Part shown: in pieces, positions 1 to 5,270 of the stretch
Numbering within the stretch: position 1 is the stretch's first letter
How the letters are laid out: each line of letters opens with the position of its first letter
Source of the DNA: an uncultured Microbacteriaceae bacterium
GTDB lineage: Bacteria; Actinomycetota; Actinomycetes; Actinomycetales; Microbacteriaceae
Length of the DNA stretch: 5,270 nucleotides
Reading direction: 5' to 3'
Assembly: GCA_903907615.1 (NCBI GenBank)
Contig: CAIVOR010000280.1
Span: forward strand, 1-5,270
Notes under the pieces: generated by a model
The model's database searches: none
Told to the model about the DNA's origin: nothing
The model's input: the letters and a program-made list of their open reading frames with translations, nothing else
Translations under genes and position numbers: made by a program

Positions 1-1
1 C

Positions 2-1378
2 GACGGCTCGTACTTTGTGGGCTACTCGAGCAACAAGGTGGTTGATTCCTCCGGCACGCAAGAACCGTGGGCCGAGGGCGTGCAGCGCACGCACGACAAC
101 ATCAAAGCGTTCAGCCAGCGCGACGCCGACACCTACATGCGTTTTCGCGATGCCTACGAGAAGCACATCAAGAAAGCGTTCAGCACGCAGCGCTTCAGCC
201 CACCCACCCCGTGGGGCACTCCCGATGCTCTCGAGCAGTTGATGAGCATTGACGACTCCATGATCGAACCCGTGCACGAGCTCATGAGCTCGCGCCAGCT
301 GGCCTACGACATGTTTGAGTCGGACGAACTGCGCACCCTCTTCATGCGTGCCGGCGTGACATCCACCGGTTGTTACCCCGACGACGTGATGGGCCTGCAG
401 GGCTTCGTGCACAACATGGCTCTCGTGCTTTCGCTCGAACCCGCGGCCATCGCCGTGGGCGGCACGGGCAGCATCTCCAAGGCACTCGTGAAGGCCGGCG
501 AGAAGCGCGGCGTGAAGTACTTCACCGGTCAGCGCGTTGACGAGATTGTGCAGGAGAACGGCCGGGCCACCGGTATTCGCCTGGCCGACGGCACGTTTGT
601 GGGCGCCAACATTGTGGTCTCCGACCTCGGCTTGCCCCAGACCGTGCTGCAGTTGCTGCGCAACACCGAGGTGGCCGAGAAGATTCGCCACCGCCTGGGC
701 AACATCGTTTACGACCGCGGCCAGCTGGTGTGGGCCAACGTGGTGTCGAAAGAGGTGCCCGACTACGCGAGCACCGTGGGTTCCACCGAGGTGGGCGCAC
801 AGCCTCGTCTCTACTGGGGCAAGAAGGATCCCGACTGGTTTGCCACCCGCTACCAGGCCGAGATCATGACCAAGGGCATCTCGCCCGACATGTTCATGCT
901 CACGTCCACCGACTCGCAGTGGGACACCAGTCGCACGCCCGACGGCCTGCACATCACCGGCATCGAAGAGTTCAGCGCCCCGCTGCGTTTCTACGACAGC
1001 GGCCAGTGGACGGCGCTCGAGAAGGAATTCGAAAAGCGCATCCGTGCTCAGTGGCCCAAGTATGCGGCCAACATGACCGACGACAACATCGTGGCCATGC
1101 AGTTCTTTATGCCCACCCACATCAACGCCGGCAAGCCCGACATGATCGAGGGTGGCTACGTTGAGGGCGCGCACCTAGCCAGCCAGCTGGGGCGTTTCCG
1201 TCCCATTCCCGAACTGGCCGGATCCAAGACCCTGCTGCCCAACCTCTACAACTGCTCGGCCAACGTGCACGCCGGCTCGGGCATCGGTCGCGGCAGCAGC
1301 TACAACGCCTGGATGCAGATCGCCGAAGACTTGCGGCTAGACCCCAACGCGGTTGTGCGCGAGCCGACTTCTGACTAG
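2..1378 (+). CDS. FAD-dependent oxidoreductase, CrtI/phytoene dehydrogenase-like (5' partial)
   Basis: The frame is open from the left edge (D-G-S-Y-F-V-G-Y...) to TAG at 1376-1378, giving 458 visible residues. An internal GTG at 17 is probably not the start, because coding continues upstream. CrtI-like proteins are usually about 500-540 residues, so roughly 50-80 N-terminal residues, including the Rossmann FAD motif, lie outside the window. Seen in the fragment: GGTGSISKAL at residues 153-162, then a beta-rich stretch with GRATGIRLADG and ANIVVSDLGLPQTVL, which matches the part of the family that follows the substrate region and returns to the FAD domain. Near the C-terminus HAGSGIGRGSSYNAW (about 423-437) is the typical closing FAD-contact segment. 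Members are flavoproteins that oxidise or isomerise hydrophobic substrates; carotenoid desaturases are the best known. No carotenoid gene is adjacent, so the substrate is unknown and I give no crt symbol. The family call is firm; the function is not. Confidence 0.85.
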   Translation, partial: DGSYFVGYSSNKVVDSSGTQEPWAEGVQRTHDNIKAFSQRDADTYMRFRDAYEKHIKKAFSTQRFSPPTPWGTPDALEQLMSIDDSMIEPVHELMSSRQLAYDMFESDELRTLFMRAGVTSTGCYPDDVMGLQGFVHNMALVLSLEPAAIAVGGTGSISKALVKAGEKRGVKYFTGQRVDEIVQENGRATGIRLADGTFVGANIVVSDLGLPQTVLQLLRNTEVAEKIRHRLGNIVYDRGQLVWANVVSKEVPDYASTVGSTEVGAQPRLYWGKKDPDWFATRYQAEIMTKGISPDMFMLTSTDSQWDTSRTPDGLHITGIEEFSAPLRFYDSGQWTALEKEFEKRIRAQWPKYAANMTDDNIVAMQFFMPTHINAGKPDMIEGGYVEGAHLASQLGRFRPIPELAGSKTLLPNLYNCSANVHAGSGIGRGSSYNAWMQIAEDLRLDPNAVVREPTSD

Positions 1379-1408
1379 TGTCGTCGTGTCGTGTCGTGTC
1401 GTGTCGTG
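1378..1408. repeat. GTGTC pentanucleotide tandem repeat
   Basis: GTGTC occurs at 1378-1382, followed by a shortened unit GTC (1383-1385), four perfect units at 1386-1405 and a partial GTG at 1406-1408. The first unit shares its G with the last base of the oxidoreductase stop codon. The tract is non-coding, so changes in copy number would alter only the spacing between the stop codon and the downstream terminator hairpin. Replication slippage is the likely origin (inference). Confidence 0.8.
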
Positions 1409-1412
1409 GGGC

Positions 1413-1447
1413 GGGGTCTTTACCCCTTCTGTTTCGAGACCCCTTTT
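1413..1447 (+). terminator. rho-independent-type terminator of the oxidoreductase gene
   Basis: GGGGTCT at 1413-1419 and AGACCCC at 1437-1443 form a perfect 7 bp stem, extendable by one T-G wobble (1420/1436), with a loop of about 15 bases. TTTT at 1444-1447 follows directly on the plus strand. It lies 34 bases past the oxidoreductase stop. On the minus strand no T run follows the stem, so it fits termination of plus transcription, although the hairpin could also slow transcripts arriving from the convergent minus-strand gene. A competing short pairing, GGGG 1413-1416 with CCCC 1423-1426, is possible. The long loop and short T run make it moderate in strength. Confidence 0.6.
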
Positions 1448-1510
1448 CGAATGCACCACGCCCGGCGTGATCATTCTGTCGTTCGCACGCCGCATGTACC
1501 TCGACCGCAA

Positions 1511-2398
1511 CTAGCGCTTCGTGAGGTCCCTCAGCATTTCGGCTGAGGGAAGGTGACCCCAACGCGTGATGAGGGTGTAATCCGGTGGCATGTACAGCTC
1601 GTGCACGCCCGTGGGCACGTCCGAGAAAAGTTTGCGATGCCGCTCGTGCACAAAGAACACGTTGGCACCCTGCGCAGAGGTGGCGACTGGGAAGTAACCA
1701 AACCGGGCCGCCAGCTCGAACGCACTAGAAAGTGACATGCCGAAATAGTCGCTGCCGGCCCACACGTGCTCGGCGTTGTACGGCATGACCCATTCCACGC
1801 CCGGGGGAATGCGCGCGTTGTATTCAACAATGAGCACGTCGGGCTGAATTCCCGACGACAGGATTTCTTGCAGGAAGTGGTAGTCGTTGCCGTCCAGGTC
1901 GATTGACAGCAGGCCCAGCCCGTTCTTGTCGGCAAAGGCGCGAAGGGGGCTGATAACGTCGCCCAGCTTGTCGAGTGACACCCACACCTTGTGAAATGTC
2001 AGGCGACCATCCGGTTCGGGGGTGAAGCAGATGTCTTCGCCGCCAAACCACAAGCCTTCCCAGCCGTGAGCGAGCAACACCAGGGAGTTGTTCTCTGTGC
2101 CGTCACCCACACCAATTTCGGCGAACGTTTGTGGGGACTTGCCGGGCAAGCGCTTCACAATGTTTTCGACGATTCCGTCTTCGTCAGACTGCGACCAGTA
2201 CTTGCGAGCCGGCGTGTTCAGTGGATTCGCCGTTCGGCGCCCGGTGAGCCCCCACTTCGCCTGCGTGGTCTGATCCTTGACCAGGTGAATTTGATGAACG
2301 AAGTCATTCGATCGCGCAGCAATCTCGTGCAGCTCACGTATTTGCTCGGAATGCCGCACCCGTGACTCGCCAATTAAGCGCTTAACTCTGCCGAACAT
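1511..2398 (-). CDS. FkbM-like SAM-methyltransferase-fold protein, function unknown
   Basis: A 295-residue protein with ATG at 2398-2396 and stop TAG at 1513-1511. GAGAGG lies 5 bases upstream of the ATG and supports this start. Residues 1-45 are charged and predicted helical, possibly a short coiled coil. Then come KYWSQSDEDGIVENI (67-80), the glycine-rich SAM-binding motif I FAEIGVGDGTENN (92-104), the GLWFGGED strand (115-122), LLSIDLDGNDYHFL (163-176), where FkbM proteins carry an acidic D-x-D/E-G motif, VLIVEYNA (188-195) and a C-terminal NVFFV strand (246-250). No signal peptide or membrane segment is seen, so it should be cytosolic. Relatives with the SQ-DEDG and E-IG-GDGTENN signatures often sit in cell-surface polysaccharide clusters (family knowledge), but here the gene stands alone between unrelated plus-strand genes. 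Motif II ends in GGED rather than a clear substrate signature, so methyltransferase activity is inferred, not shown. Its codons look somewhat less GC-rich than those of the neighbours, which is compatible with a later arrival. Confidence 0.75.
   Translation of the reverse strand: MFGRVKRLIGESRVRHSEQIRELHEIAARSNDFVHQIHLVKDQTTQAKWGLTGRRTANPLNTPARKYWSQSDEDGIVENIVKRLPGKSPQTFAEIGVGDGTENNSLVLLAHGWEGLWFGGEDICFTPEPDGRLTFHKVWVSLDKLGDVISPLRAFADKNGLGLLSIDLDGNDYHFLQEILSSGIQPDVLIVEYNARIPPGVEWVMPYNAEHVWAGSDYFGMSLSSAFELAARFGYFPVATSAQGANVFFVHERHRKLFSDVPTGVHELYMPPDYTLITRWGHLPSAEMLRDLTKR
1527..1550. other. perfect 9 bp hairpin in the 3' end of the FkbM-like gene
   Basis: TCCCTCAGC at 1527-1535 is exactly complementary to GCTGAGGGA at 1542-1550, with a 6-base loop. 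It lies inside the last codons of the minus-strand gene, about 14 bases before its stop codon. No T run follows on either strand, so it is not a standard intrinsic terminator. It could stabilise the mRNA 3' end or be a coincidence of GC-rich coding sequence. Confidence 0.4.
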
Positions 2399-2531
2399 GG
2401 TGACCTCTCACTCCAGACCCCCAAAAACCCCAGTGGACTCAGTCCCCCCTTTACGCCCTCAGCCTATAGTTTCCGGTCGCCAGTTCACTGAGTCAGAGGT
2501 TTTCGTGTTGCGATGCCAATAGGGTTGGAAA
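2399..2531. promoter_or_regulatory. divergent intergenic region with inverted repeat and weak -10 box
   Basis: This region must hold the promoters of the minus-strand FkbM-like gene and of plus-strand terC. GACTCAGT (2436-2443) and its exact reverse complement ACTGAGTC (2487-2494) form an 8 bp inverted repeat 43 bases apart; the left copy is itself nearly palindromic (GGACT-C-AGTCC, 2435-2445). Between them TATAGT (2465-2470) resembles a plus-strand -10 box, and the overlapping palindrome CTATAG also gives TATAGG on the minus strand. Neither orientation has a convincing -35 box at 16-18 bases. AGGG at 2521-2524, 7 bases before the terC ATG, is a weak ribosome binding site. No recognisable riboswitch is seen. 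Confidence 0.3.
2404..2409 (-). promoter_or_regulatory. ribosome binding site of the FkbM-like gene
   Basis: On the minus strand GAGAGG is followed by 5 bases (TCACC) and the ATG at 2398. This is a good Shine-Dalgarno match at standard spacing. It fixes the start and argues against an internal start for this gene. Confidence 0.65.
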
Positions 2532-3542
2532 ATGGACGGCGCCCTTCCCTTTGCCTTTGAACTGACGTCACTCATCGTTTTGGTGGCGATTCTCATCGCC
2601 GACCTGCTGATTGTGGCGTGGCGTCCCCACGTTCCCAGCATGCGCGAGGCCGCCCTGTGGGTGAGCGGTTACGCCGCGCTCGCCGTCGTTTTTGGCGGGC
2701 TCATCTTTTGGCTGGGCGACGCCCAGCACGCCACCGAGTTCTTTGCCGGCTGGCTCACCGAGTACAGCCTGAGCATCGACAACCTGTTCGTGTTCGTGAT
2801 CATCATGGCCCGCTTCGCCGTACCCAAGAAACAGCAGCAAGAAGTGCTCATGATGGGCATCATCATCTCGCTCGTCCTTCGCGCGGTCTTCATTATTTTG
2901 GGCGCCGCCCTCATCGCCAGCTTCTCGTGGATTTTCTACATCTTTGGTGCGTTCCTGCTCTACACCGCCATTCACCAGGTGGTGCGCACCAACCAAGAAG
3001 AAGAAGAGACCGAAAACAAACTGATTGCGTGGTTGCGAAAGCGCATCAGCATCAGCGACAAGTACGACGGCATCAAGTTCCGCACCACCGTGGGCGGCAA
3101 GCGCATGCTCACCCCCATGCTTCTGGTGCTCATCTCGCTGGCCATCACCGACGTGATTTTTGCGTTCGACTCGATTCCCGCCATCTTTGGTATCACCACA
3201 AGCCCGTTCCTCGTGCTGGCGGCCAACGTGTTCGCACTGATGGGCTTGCGTCAGCTGTACTTCTTGCTTGGCGGTCTGATCGAACGATTGAAGTACCTCA
3301 CGTACGGAATCGCGGCCATCCTCGCGTTCATCGGCGTCAAGCTGATCCTGCACGCCCTGCACGACAACTCGCTGCCGTTCATTAACGGCGGCAAGCACCT
3401 TGACGGCATCCCCGAGATCAGTACCGAGGTGTCGCTCATCGTGATTGTGGCATCGATCGGTATTTCGGCGCTGGCCAGCGTGTGGAAGCTGCGCCGTGAT
3501 GCCAAGACGGCCACTTCGGGAGCCAAACCGAAGAAGAAGTAG
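2532..3542 (+). CDS. TerC/Alx-family integral membrane protein
   Basis: A 336-residue membrane protein starting at ATG 2532 and ending TAG 3540-3542. Hydrophobic segments lie near residues 9-29, 42-62, 80-96, 106-128, 131-151, 195-219, 224-247, 257-274 and 300-318, so about eight or nine helices. The family signatures are clear: EYSLSIDNLFVF (77-88), with acidic D83 and N84, and a second half with the related TDVIFAFDSIPAIF (206-219), with D207 and D213. The two motifs probably build a metal path from two similar halves. A charged cytosolic loop (about 152-192, with a run of glutamates) joins the halves, and the C-terminus is lysine-rich (KPKKK). Characterised relatives, such as E. coli Alx and Bacillus TerC homologues, act in manganese export or supply of metal to exported enzymes; tellurite resistance gave the name. 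Length is typical for the Alx-like branch. No Mn-sensing yybP-ykoY riboswitch is recognisable upstream. The family is certain; the transported ion is inferred. Confidence 0.93.
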   Translation: MDGALPFAFELTSLIVLVAILIADLLIVAWRPHVPSMREAALWVSGYAALAVVFGGLIFWLGDAQHATEFFAGWLTEYSLSIDNLFVFVIIMARFAVPKKQQQEVLMMGIIISLVLRAVFIILGAALIASFSWIFYIFGAFLLYTAIHQVVRTNQEEEETENKLIAWLRKRISISDKYDGIKFRTTVGGKRMLTPMLLVLISLAITDVIFAFDSIPAIFGITTSPFLVLAANVFALMGLRQLYFLLGGLIERLKYLTYGIAAILAFIGVKLILHALHDNSLPFINGGKHLDGIPEISTEVSLIVIVASIGISALASVWKLRRDAKTATSGAKPKKK

Positions 3543-3561
3543 ACTGGAGAGCAGTCTTTTT
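3541..3561 (+). terminator. small terminator-like hairpin between terC and leuC
   Basis: AGACTG (3541-3546, overlapping the terC stop codon) pairs with CAGTCT (3552-3557) around a 5-base loop. The T run 3557-3561 begins at the last base of the stem. A 6 bp stem with only three G-C pairs is weak, so partial termination or mRNA 3'-end formation for terC is more likely than a full stop. leuC begins 24 bases after the T run, leaving little room for a separate promoter in the gap. Confidence 0.45.
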
Positions 3562-3585
3562 AGCGAAAAAGAGAGTCTCCCCATC

Positions 3586-5097
3586 ATGTCTTCAGCGTCG
3601 CGAACCACGGCACCGCGCACCCTGGCCGAGAAGGTCTGGCACGACCACCTCGTTGTCGACGGCACCGATGGCTCGCCCGACCTGATCTACATCGACCTGC
3701 ACCTCGTTCACGAGGTCACCAGCCCCCAGGCCTTCGACGGACTCCGTCAGGCCGGTCGCCCGGTGCGCCGCCCCGACCTCACCATCGCCACCGAAGACCA
3801 CAACACCCCCACGCTCAACATCGACAAGCGCATTGCCGATGACACCAGCCGCATTCAGATCGAGACCCTGCGCGCCAACGCCAAGGAGTTTGGCATTCGC
3901 CTGCACTCGCTGGGCGACATCGAGCAGGGCATCGTGCACGTGGTCGGCCCGCAACTGGGACTCACCATGCCCGGCATCACCGTGGTCTGCGGCGACTCGC
4001 ACACCTCCACCCACGGCGCGTTTGGCGCCATGGCGATTGGCATTGGCACCAGCGAGGTGGAGCACGTGCTGGCCACGCAGGCCCTGCCGCTTCAGCCGTT
4101 CAAGACCATGGCCATCAACGTTGAGGGCACACTGCGTCCGGGCGTCGGCGCCAAAGACATCATCCTCGCCGTGATTGCCCAAATCGGAACCAACGGCGGC
4201 CAGGGCTACGTGCTCGAATACCGCGGATCGGCCATTCGCGCGCTCTCCATGGAGGGCCGCATGACCATCTGCAACATGTCGATCGAGGCCGGTGCCCGCG
4301 CGGGCATGGTTGCCCCCGATGAGACCACCTACGCCTACCTCAAGGCCCGCCCGCACGCTCCCACCGGCGCCGACTGGGATACCGCCGTGGCCTACTGGAA
4401 CACGCTGGCCACCGACGAGGGCGCCACGTTTGACGCCGAGGTGTTTCTCGATGCCAACGAGCTCGAGCCCTTCGTCACCTGGGGCACCAACCCCGGCCAG
4501 GGCGTGTCGCTCAACGGCCGCGTGCCCTCGCCCGCCGAGATTGAGAACTCGGAAGACCGCGAGGCCGCGGAGCGTGCCCTCGAATACATGGACCTCACGG
4601 CCGGCACCCCCATGAAAGAGATCGCCGTCGACGCGGTGTTCATGGGATCGTGCACCAACTCGCGCATCGAAGACCTGCGCCAGTTTGCCAGCATCATCAA
4701 GGGCAAGAAGAAGGCCGACGGCGTGCGCGTAATGGTGGTGCCCGGTTCGGCTCGGGTGCGCATCGAAGCTGAGGCCGAGGGCATCGACAAGATTGTTGAA
4801 GACTTTGGTGCCGAGTGGCGTTTTGCCGGTTGCTCGATGTGTCTGGGCATGAACCCCGACCAGCTCGCGCCGGGGGAGCGCTGCGCCTCCACCAGCAACC
4901 GCAACTTTGAGGGTCGCCAGGGCAAGGGCGGGCGCACGCACTTGGTCTCGCCGCTCGTGGCTGCCGCCACTGCGATTCGTGGCACGCTGTCGAGTCCGGC
5001 TGATGTTGGTTTTGATATGGCGGGTTTCGATACGACTGGTTTCGATACGACCGCTGCGCGGTCTACTCAACCGGCGAGTGCGGAAGGCGAGGCCTAG
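3586..5097 (+). CDS. leuC: 3-isopropylmalate dehydratase large subunit
   Basis: LeuC, with LeuD, converts 2-isopropylmalate to 3-isopropylmalate through 2-isopropylmaleate, the second step of leucine synthesis in the cytosol. Aconitase-family signatures: TLAEKVWHDH near the start, YIDLHLVHEVTSPQAF, TEDHNTPT, GDSHTSTHGAFGAMAIGIGTSEVEH (from residue 136), MTICNMSIEAGARAG, GSCTNSR and CSMCLGMNPD. The [4Fe-4S] ligands are C356, C416 and C419, with the same 60-residue spacing as E. coli C347/C407/C410. ATG 3586 is chosen because homology begins within about 13 residues; the frame stays open upstream to 3445, but that stretch overlaps terC. The ribosome binding site is weak (GAGAG at 3571-3575). 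The product is 503 residues against the usual 465-480. Homology ends near SSPADV (residue 474) and the remaining 29 residues are repeat-derived, as annotated separately. All catalytic parts are intact, so the enzyme is probably functional. Confidence 0.97.
   Translation: MSSASRTTAPRTLAEKVWHDHLVVDGTDGSPDLIYIDLHLVHEVTSPQAFDGLRQAGRPVRRPDLTIATEDHNTPTLNIDKRIADDTSRIQIETLRANAKEFGIRLHSLGDIEQGIVHVVGPQLGLTMPGITVVCGDSHTSTHGAFGAMAIGIGTSEVEHVLATQALPLQPFKTMAINVEGTLRPGVGAKDIILAVIAQIGTNGGQGYVLEYRGSAIRALSMEGRMTICNMSIEAGARAGMVAPDETTYAYLKARPHAPTGADWDTAVAYWNTLATDEGATFDAEVFLDANELEPFVTWGTNPGQGVSLNGRVPSPAEIENSEDREAAERALEYMDLTAGTPMKEIAVDAVFMGSCTNSRIEDLRQFASIIKGKKKADGVRVMVVPGSARVRIEAEAEGIDKIVEDFGAEWRFAGCSMCLGMNPDQLAPGERCASTSNRNFEGRQGKGGRTHLVSPLVAAATAIRGTLSSPADVGFDMAGFDTTGFDTTAARSTQPASAEGEA
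5008..5052 (+). repeat. three 15-base tandem repeats encoding GFDMA-GFDTT-GFDTT
   Basis: Three codon-aligned 15-base units lie at 5008-5022, 5023-5037 and 5038-5052. Units two and three differ only at the last base; unit one is more diverged (GGTTTTGATATGGCG). They encode residues 475-489, beyond the normal end of LeuC. Asp is GAT in all three units and in the codon just before, and Thr is ACG or ACT as well as ACC, whereas the gene body prefers GAC and ACC. This suggests formerly non-coding DNA now read as protein. Confidence 0.8.
5038..5072. repeat. REP-like palindromic element at the leuC 3' end
   Basis: GACCGC (5049-5054) and GCGGTC (5058-5063) form a perfect 6 bp stem with a TGC loop. 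Outside it an imperfect stem continues (AT 5046-5047 with TA 5064-5065 shifted by a bulge, G5044 with C5066) and closes with GGTT (5038-5041) against AACC (5069-5072). The layout GGTTTCGATAC, GC-rich hairpin, TACTCAACC matches a short dispersed intergenic repeat I recall from Microbacteriaceae genomes; this is from memory and was not searched. Here it lies within the leuC frame and 29 bases before the leuD start, so its hairpin may affect leuD translation or mRNA stability. Confidence 0.6.
5089..5092 (+). promoter_or_regulatory. ribosome binding site of leuD
   Basis: GAGG ends 8 bases before the leuD ATG and overlaps the last leuC codons; GGAAGG at 5082-5087 is an alternative further upstream. 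With the leuC stop only 3 bases before the ATG, translation is probably coupled. Confidence 0.55.
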
Positions 5098-5100
5098 ACC

Positions 5101-5270
5101 ATGGAAAAGTTCACCACCGTCACCGGCATCGGCGCCCCACTGCACCGCAGCGCCGTCGACACCGACCAGATTATTCCGGCCGTGTTCCTGAAGCGCGTGA
5201 CCAAGACCGGCTTTGAGGATGCACTCTTTCACGAGTGGCGCCAAGAAGACGACTTCGTGCTCAACCAGCC
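5101..5270 (+). CDS. leuD: 3-isopropylmalate dehydratase small subunit (3' partial)
   Basis: ATG at 5101, 3 bases after the leuC stop, opens a frame that runs off the right edge with 56 full codons visible. The usual length is about 200 residues, so roughly a quarter is present. The visible part carries the LeuD N-terminal signature: GIGAPLHRSAVDTDQIIP (about residues 9-26), then FLKRV, GFEDALFHEWR and FVLNQP. LeuD forms the swivelling domain that completes the active site with LeuC. Both the start and the family are clear from homology and from the ribosome binding site. No frameshift or odd residue is seen in the visible part. Confidence 0.96.
   Translation, partial: MEKFTTVTGIGAPLHRSAVDTDQIIPAVFLKRVTKTGFEDALFHEWRQEDDFVLNQ

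Noticed and set aside
1457..1469. Palindrome CACGCC-C-GGCGTG as a terminator for the minus-strand gene
   Set aside because: The loop is too short in its full form (1 base), and no T run follows on the minus strand.
1122..1562. A 146-codon minus-strand frame crossing the GTGTC repeat
   Set aside because: It includes the repeat as RHDTTRHDDT, overlaps the oxidoreductase and the end of the FkbM-like gene, and has no recognisable domain or convincing start.
2489..2495. TGAGTCA, identical to the eukaryotic AP-1/GCN4 site
   Set aside because: There is no such regulator in bacteria; the match is coincidental and is treated only as part of the inverted repeat.
2399..2531. A manganese-sensing yybP-ykoY riboswitch before terC, as known for E. 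coli alx
   Set aside because: I could not find the conserved loop sequences or a fitting two-helix layout in this 133-base region. A covariance-model search would settle it.
3445..3585. Upstream extension of leuC to position 3445
   Set aside because: It would overlap the end of terC by about 100 bases and add 47 residues with no LeuC homology; ATG 3586 gives a normal N-terminus.
2568..3665. A 365-codon open frame on the minus strand opposite terC
   Set aside because: Its translation is rich in H, D, E, R and Q without a family match, and it lies opposite a certain TerC protein; shadow frame.
3592..5244. A 550-codon open frame on the minus strand opposite leuC and leuD
   Set aside because: It is an antisense shadow caused by the high GC and codon bias of leuC. 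Its translation is low in complexity (rich in G, A, V, H, R) with no recognisable domain, while the plus strand encodes a clear LeuC.
1..5270. CRISPR array, transposon, prophage, toxin-antitoxin or new defence system
   Set aside because: No regularly spaced repeats, transposase, integrase, small paired genes or nuclease motifs are visible; nearly all the sequence is explained by five ordinary genes.

Overview
This 5.27 kb window is high-GC chromosomal DNA with codons strongly biased to G or C at the third position. It carries five protein genes, two of them cut by the window edges. Together the protein types, the terC-leuC-leuD order and a short palindromic element at the leuC/leuD junction point to an actinobacterium, most likely of the Microbacteriaceae. 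That placement is inference; no rRNA or other marker gene is present.

Layout, left to right. (1) Bases 2-1378 (+) hold the C-terminal part of a CrtI/phytoene-dehydrogenase-like FAD oxidoreductase whose N-terminal FAD-binding Rossmann motif lies off the left edge. Its stop codon runs into a GTGTC pentanucleotide repeat and then a rho-independent-type terminator. (2) Bases 1511-2398 (-) hold a stand-alone, convergently placed gene for a FkbM-like, SAM-methyltransferase-fold protein of unknown substrate. (3) Bases 2399-2531 are a divergent intergenic region with a good ribosome binding site for the minus gene, a separated inverted repeat, G/C homopolymer runs and a weak -10-like box. (4) Bases 2532-3542 (+) hold a complete TerC-family integral membrane protein. 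(5) After a 43-base gap with a small terminator-like hairpin come leuC (3586-5097) and, 3 bases later, the start of leuD (5101 to the right edge). These encode the two subunits of 3-isopropylmalate dehydratase of leucine biosynthesis.

How the genes relate. leuC and leuD form an operon and are probably translationally coupled. terC is co-oriented and close enough to be co-transcribed, but the hairpin between them could uncouple it from leuCD. The oxidoreductase and the FkbM-like gene have no visible functional link to leucine synthesis.

The most notable feature is the 3' end of leuC. Past the normal LeuC end the frame continues for about 29 codons, made of three 15-base repeats (GFDMA, GFDTT, GFDTT) running into an imperfect palindrome. 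That sequence resembles a REP-like intergenic element I recall from Microbacteriaceae, so LeuC appears to have gained a tail by reading into it. I found no CRISPR array, tRNA, rRNA, transposase, phage gene or novel defence system; apart from the leuC tail this is ordinary core-genome sequence.
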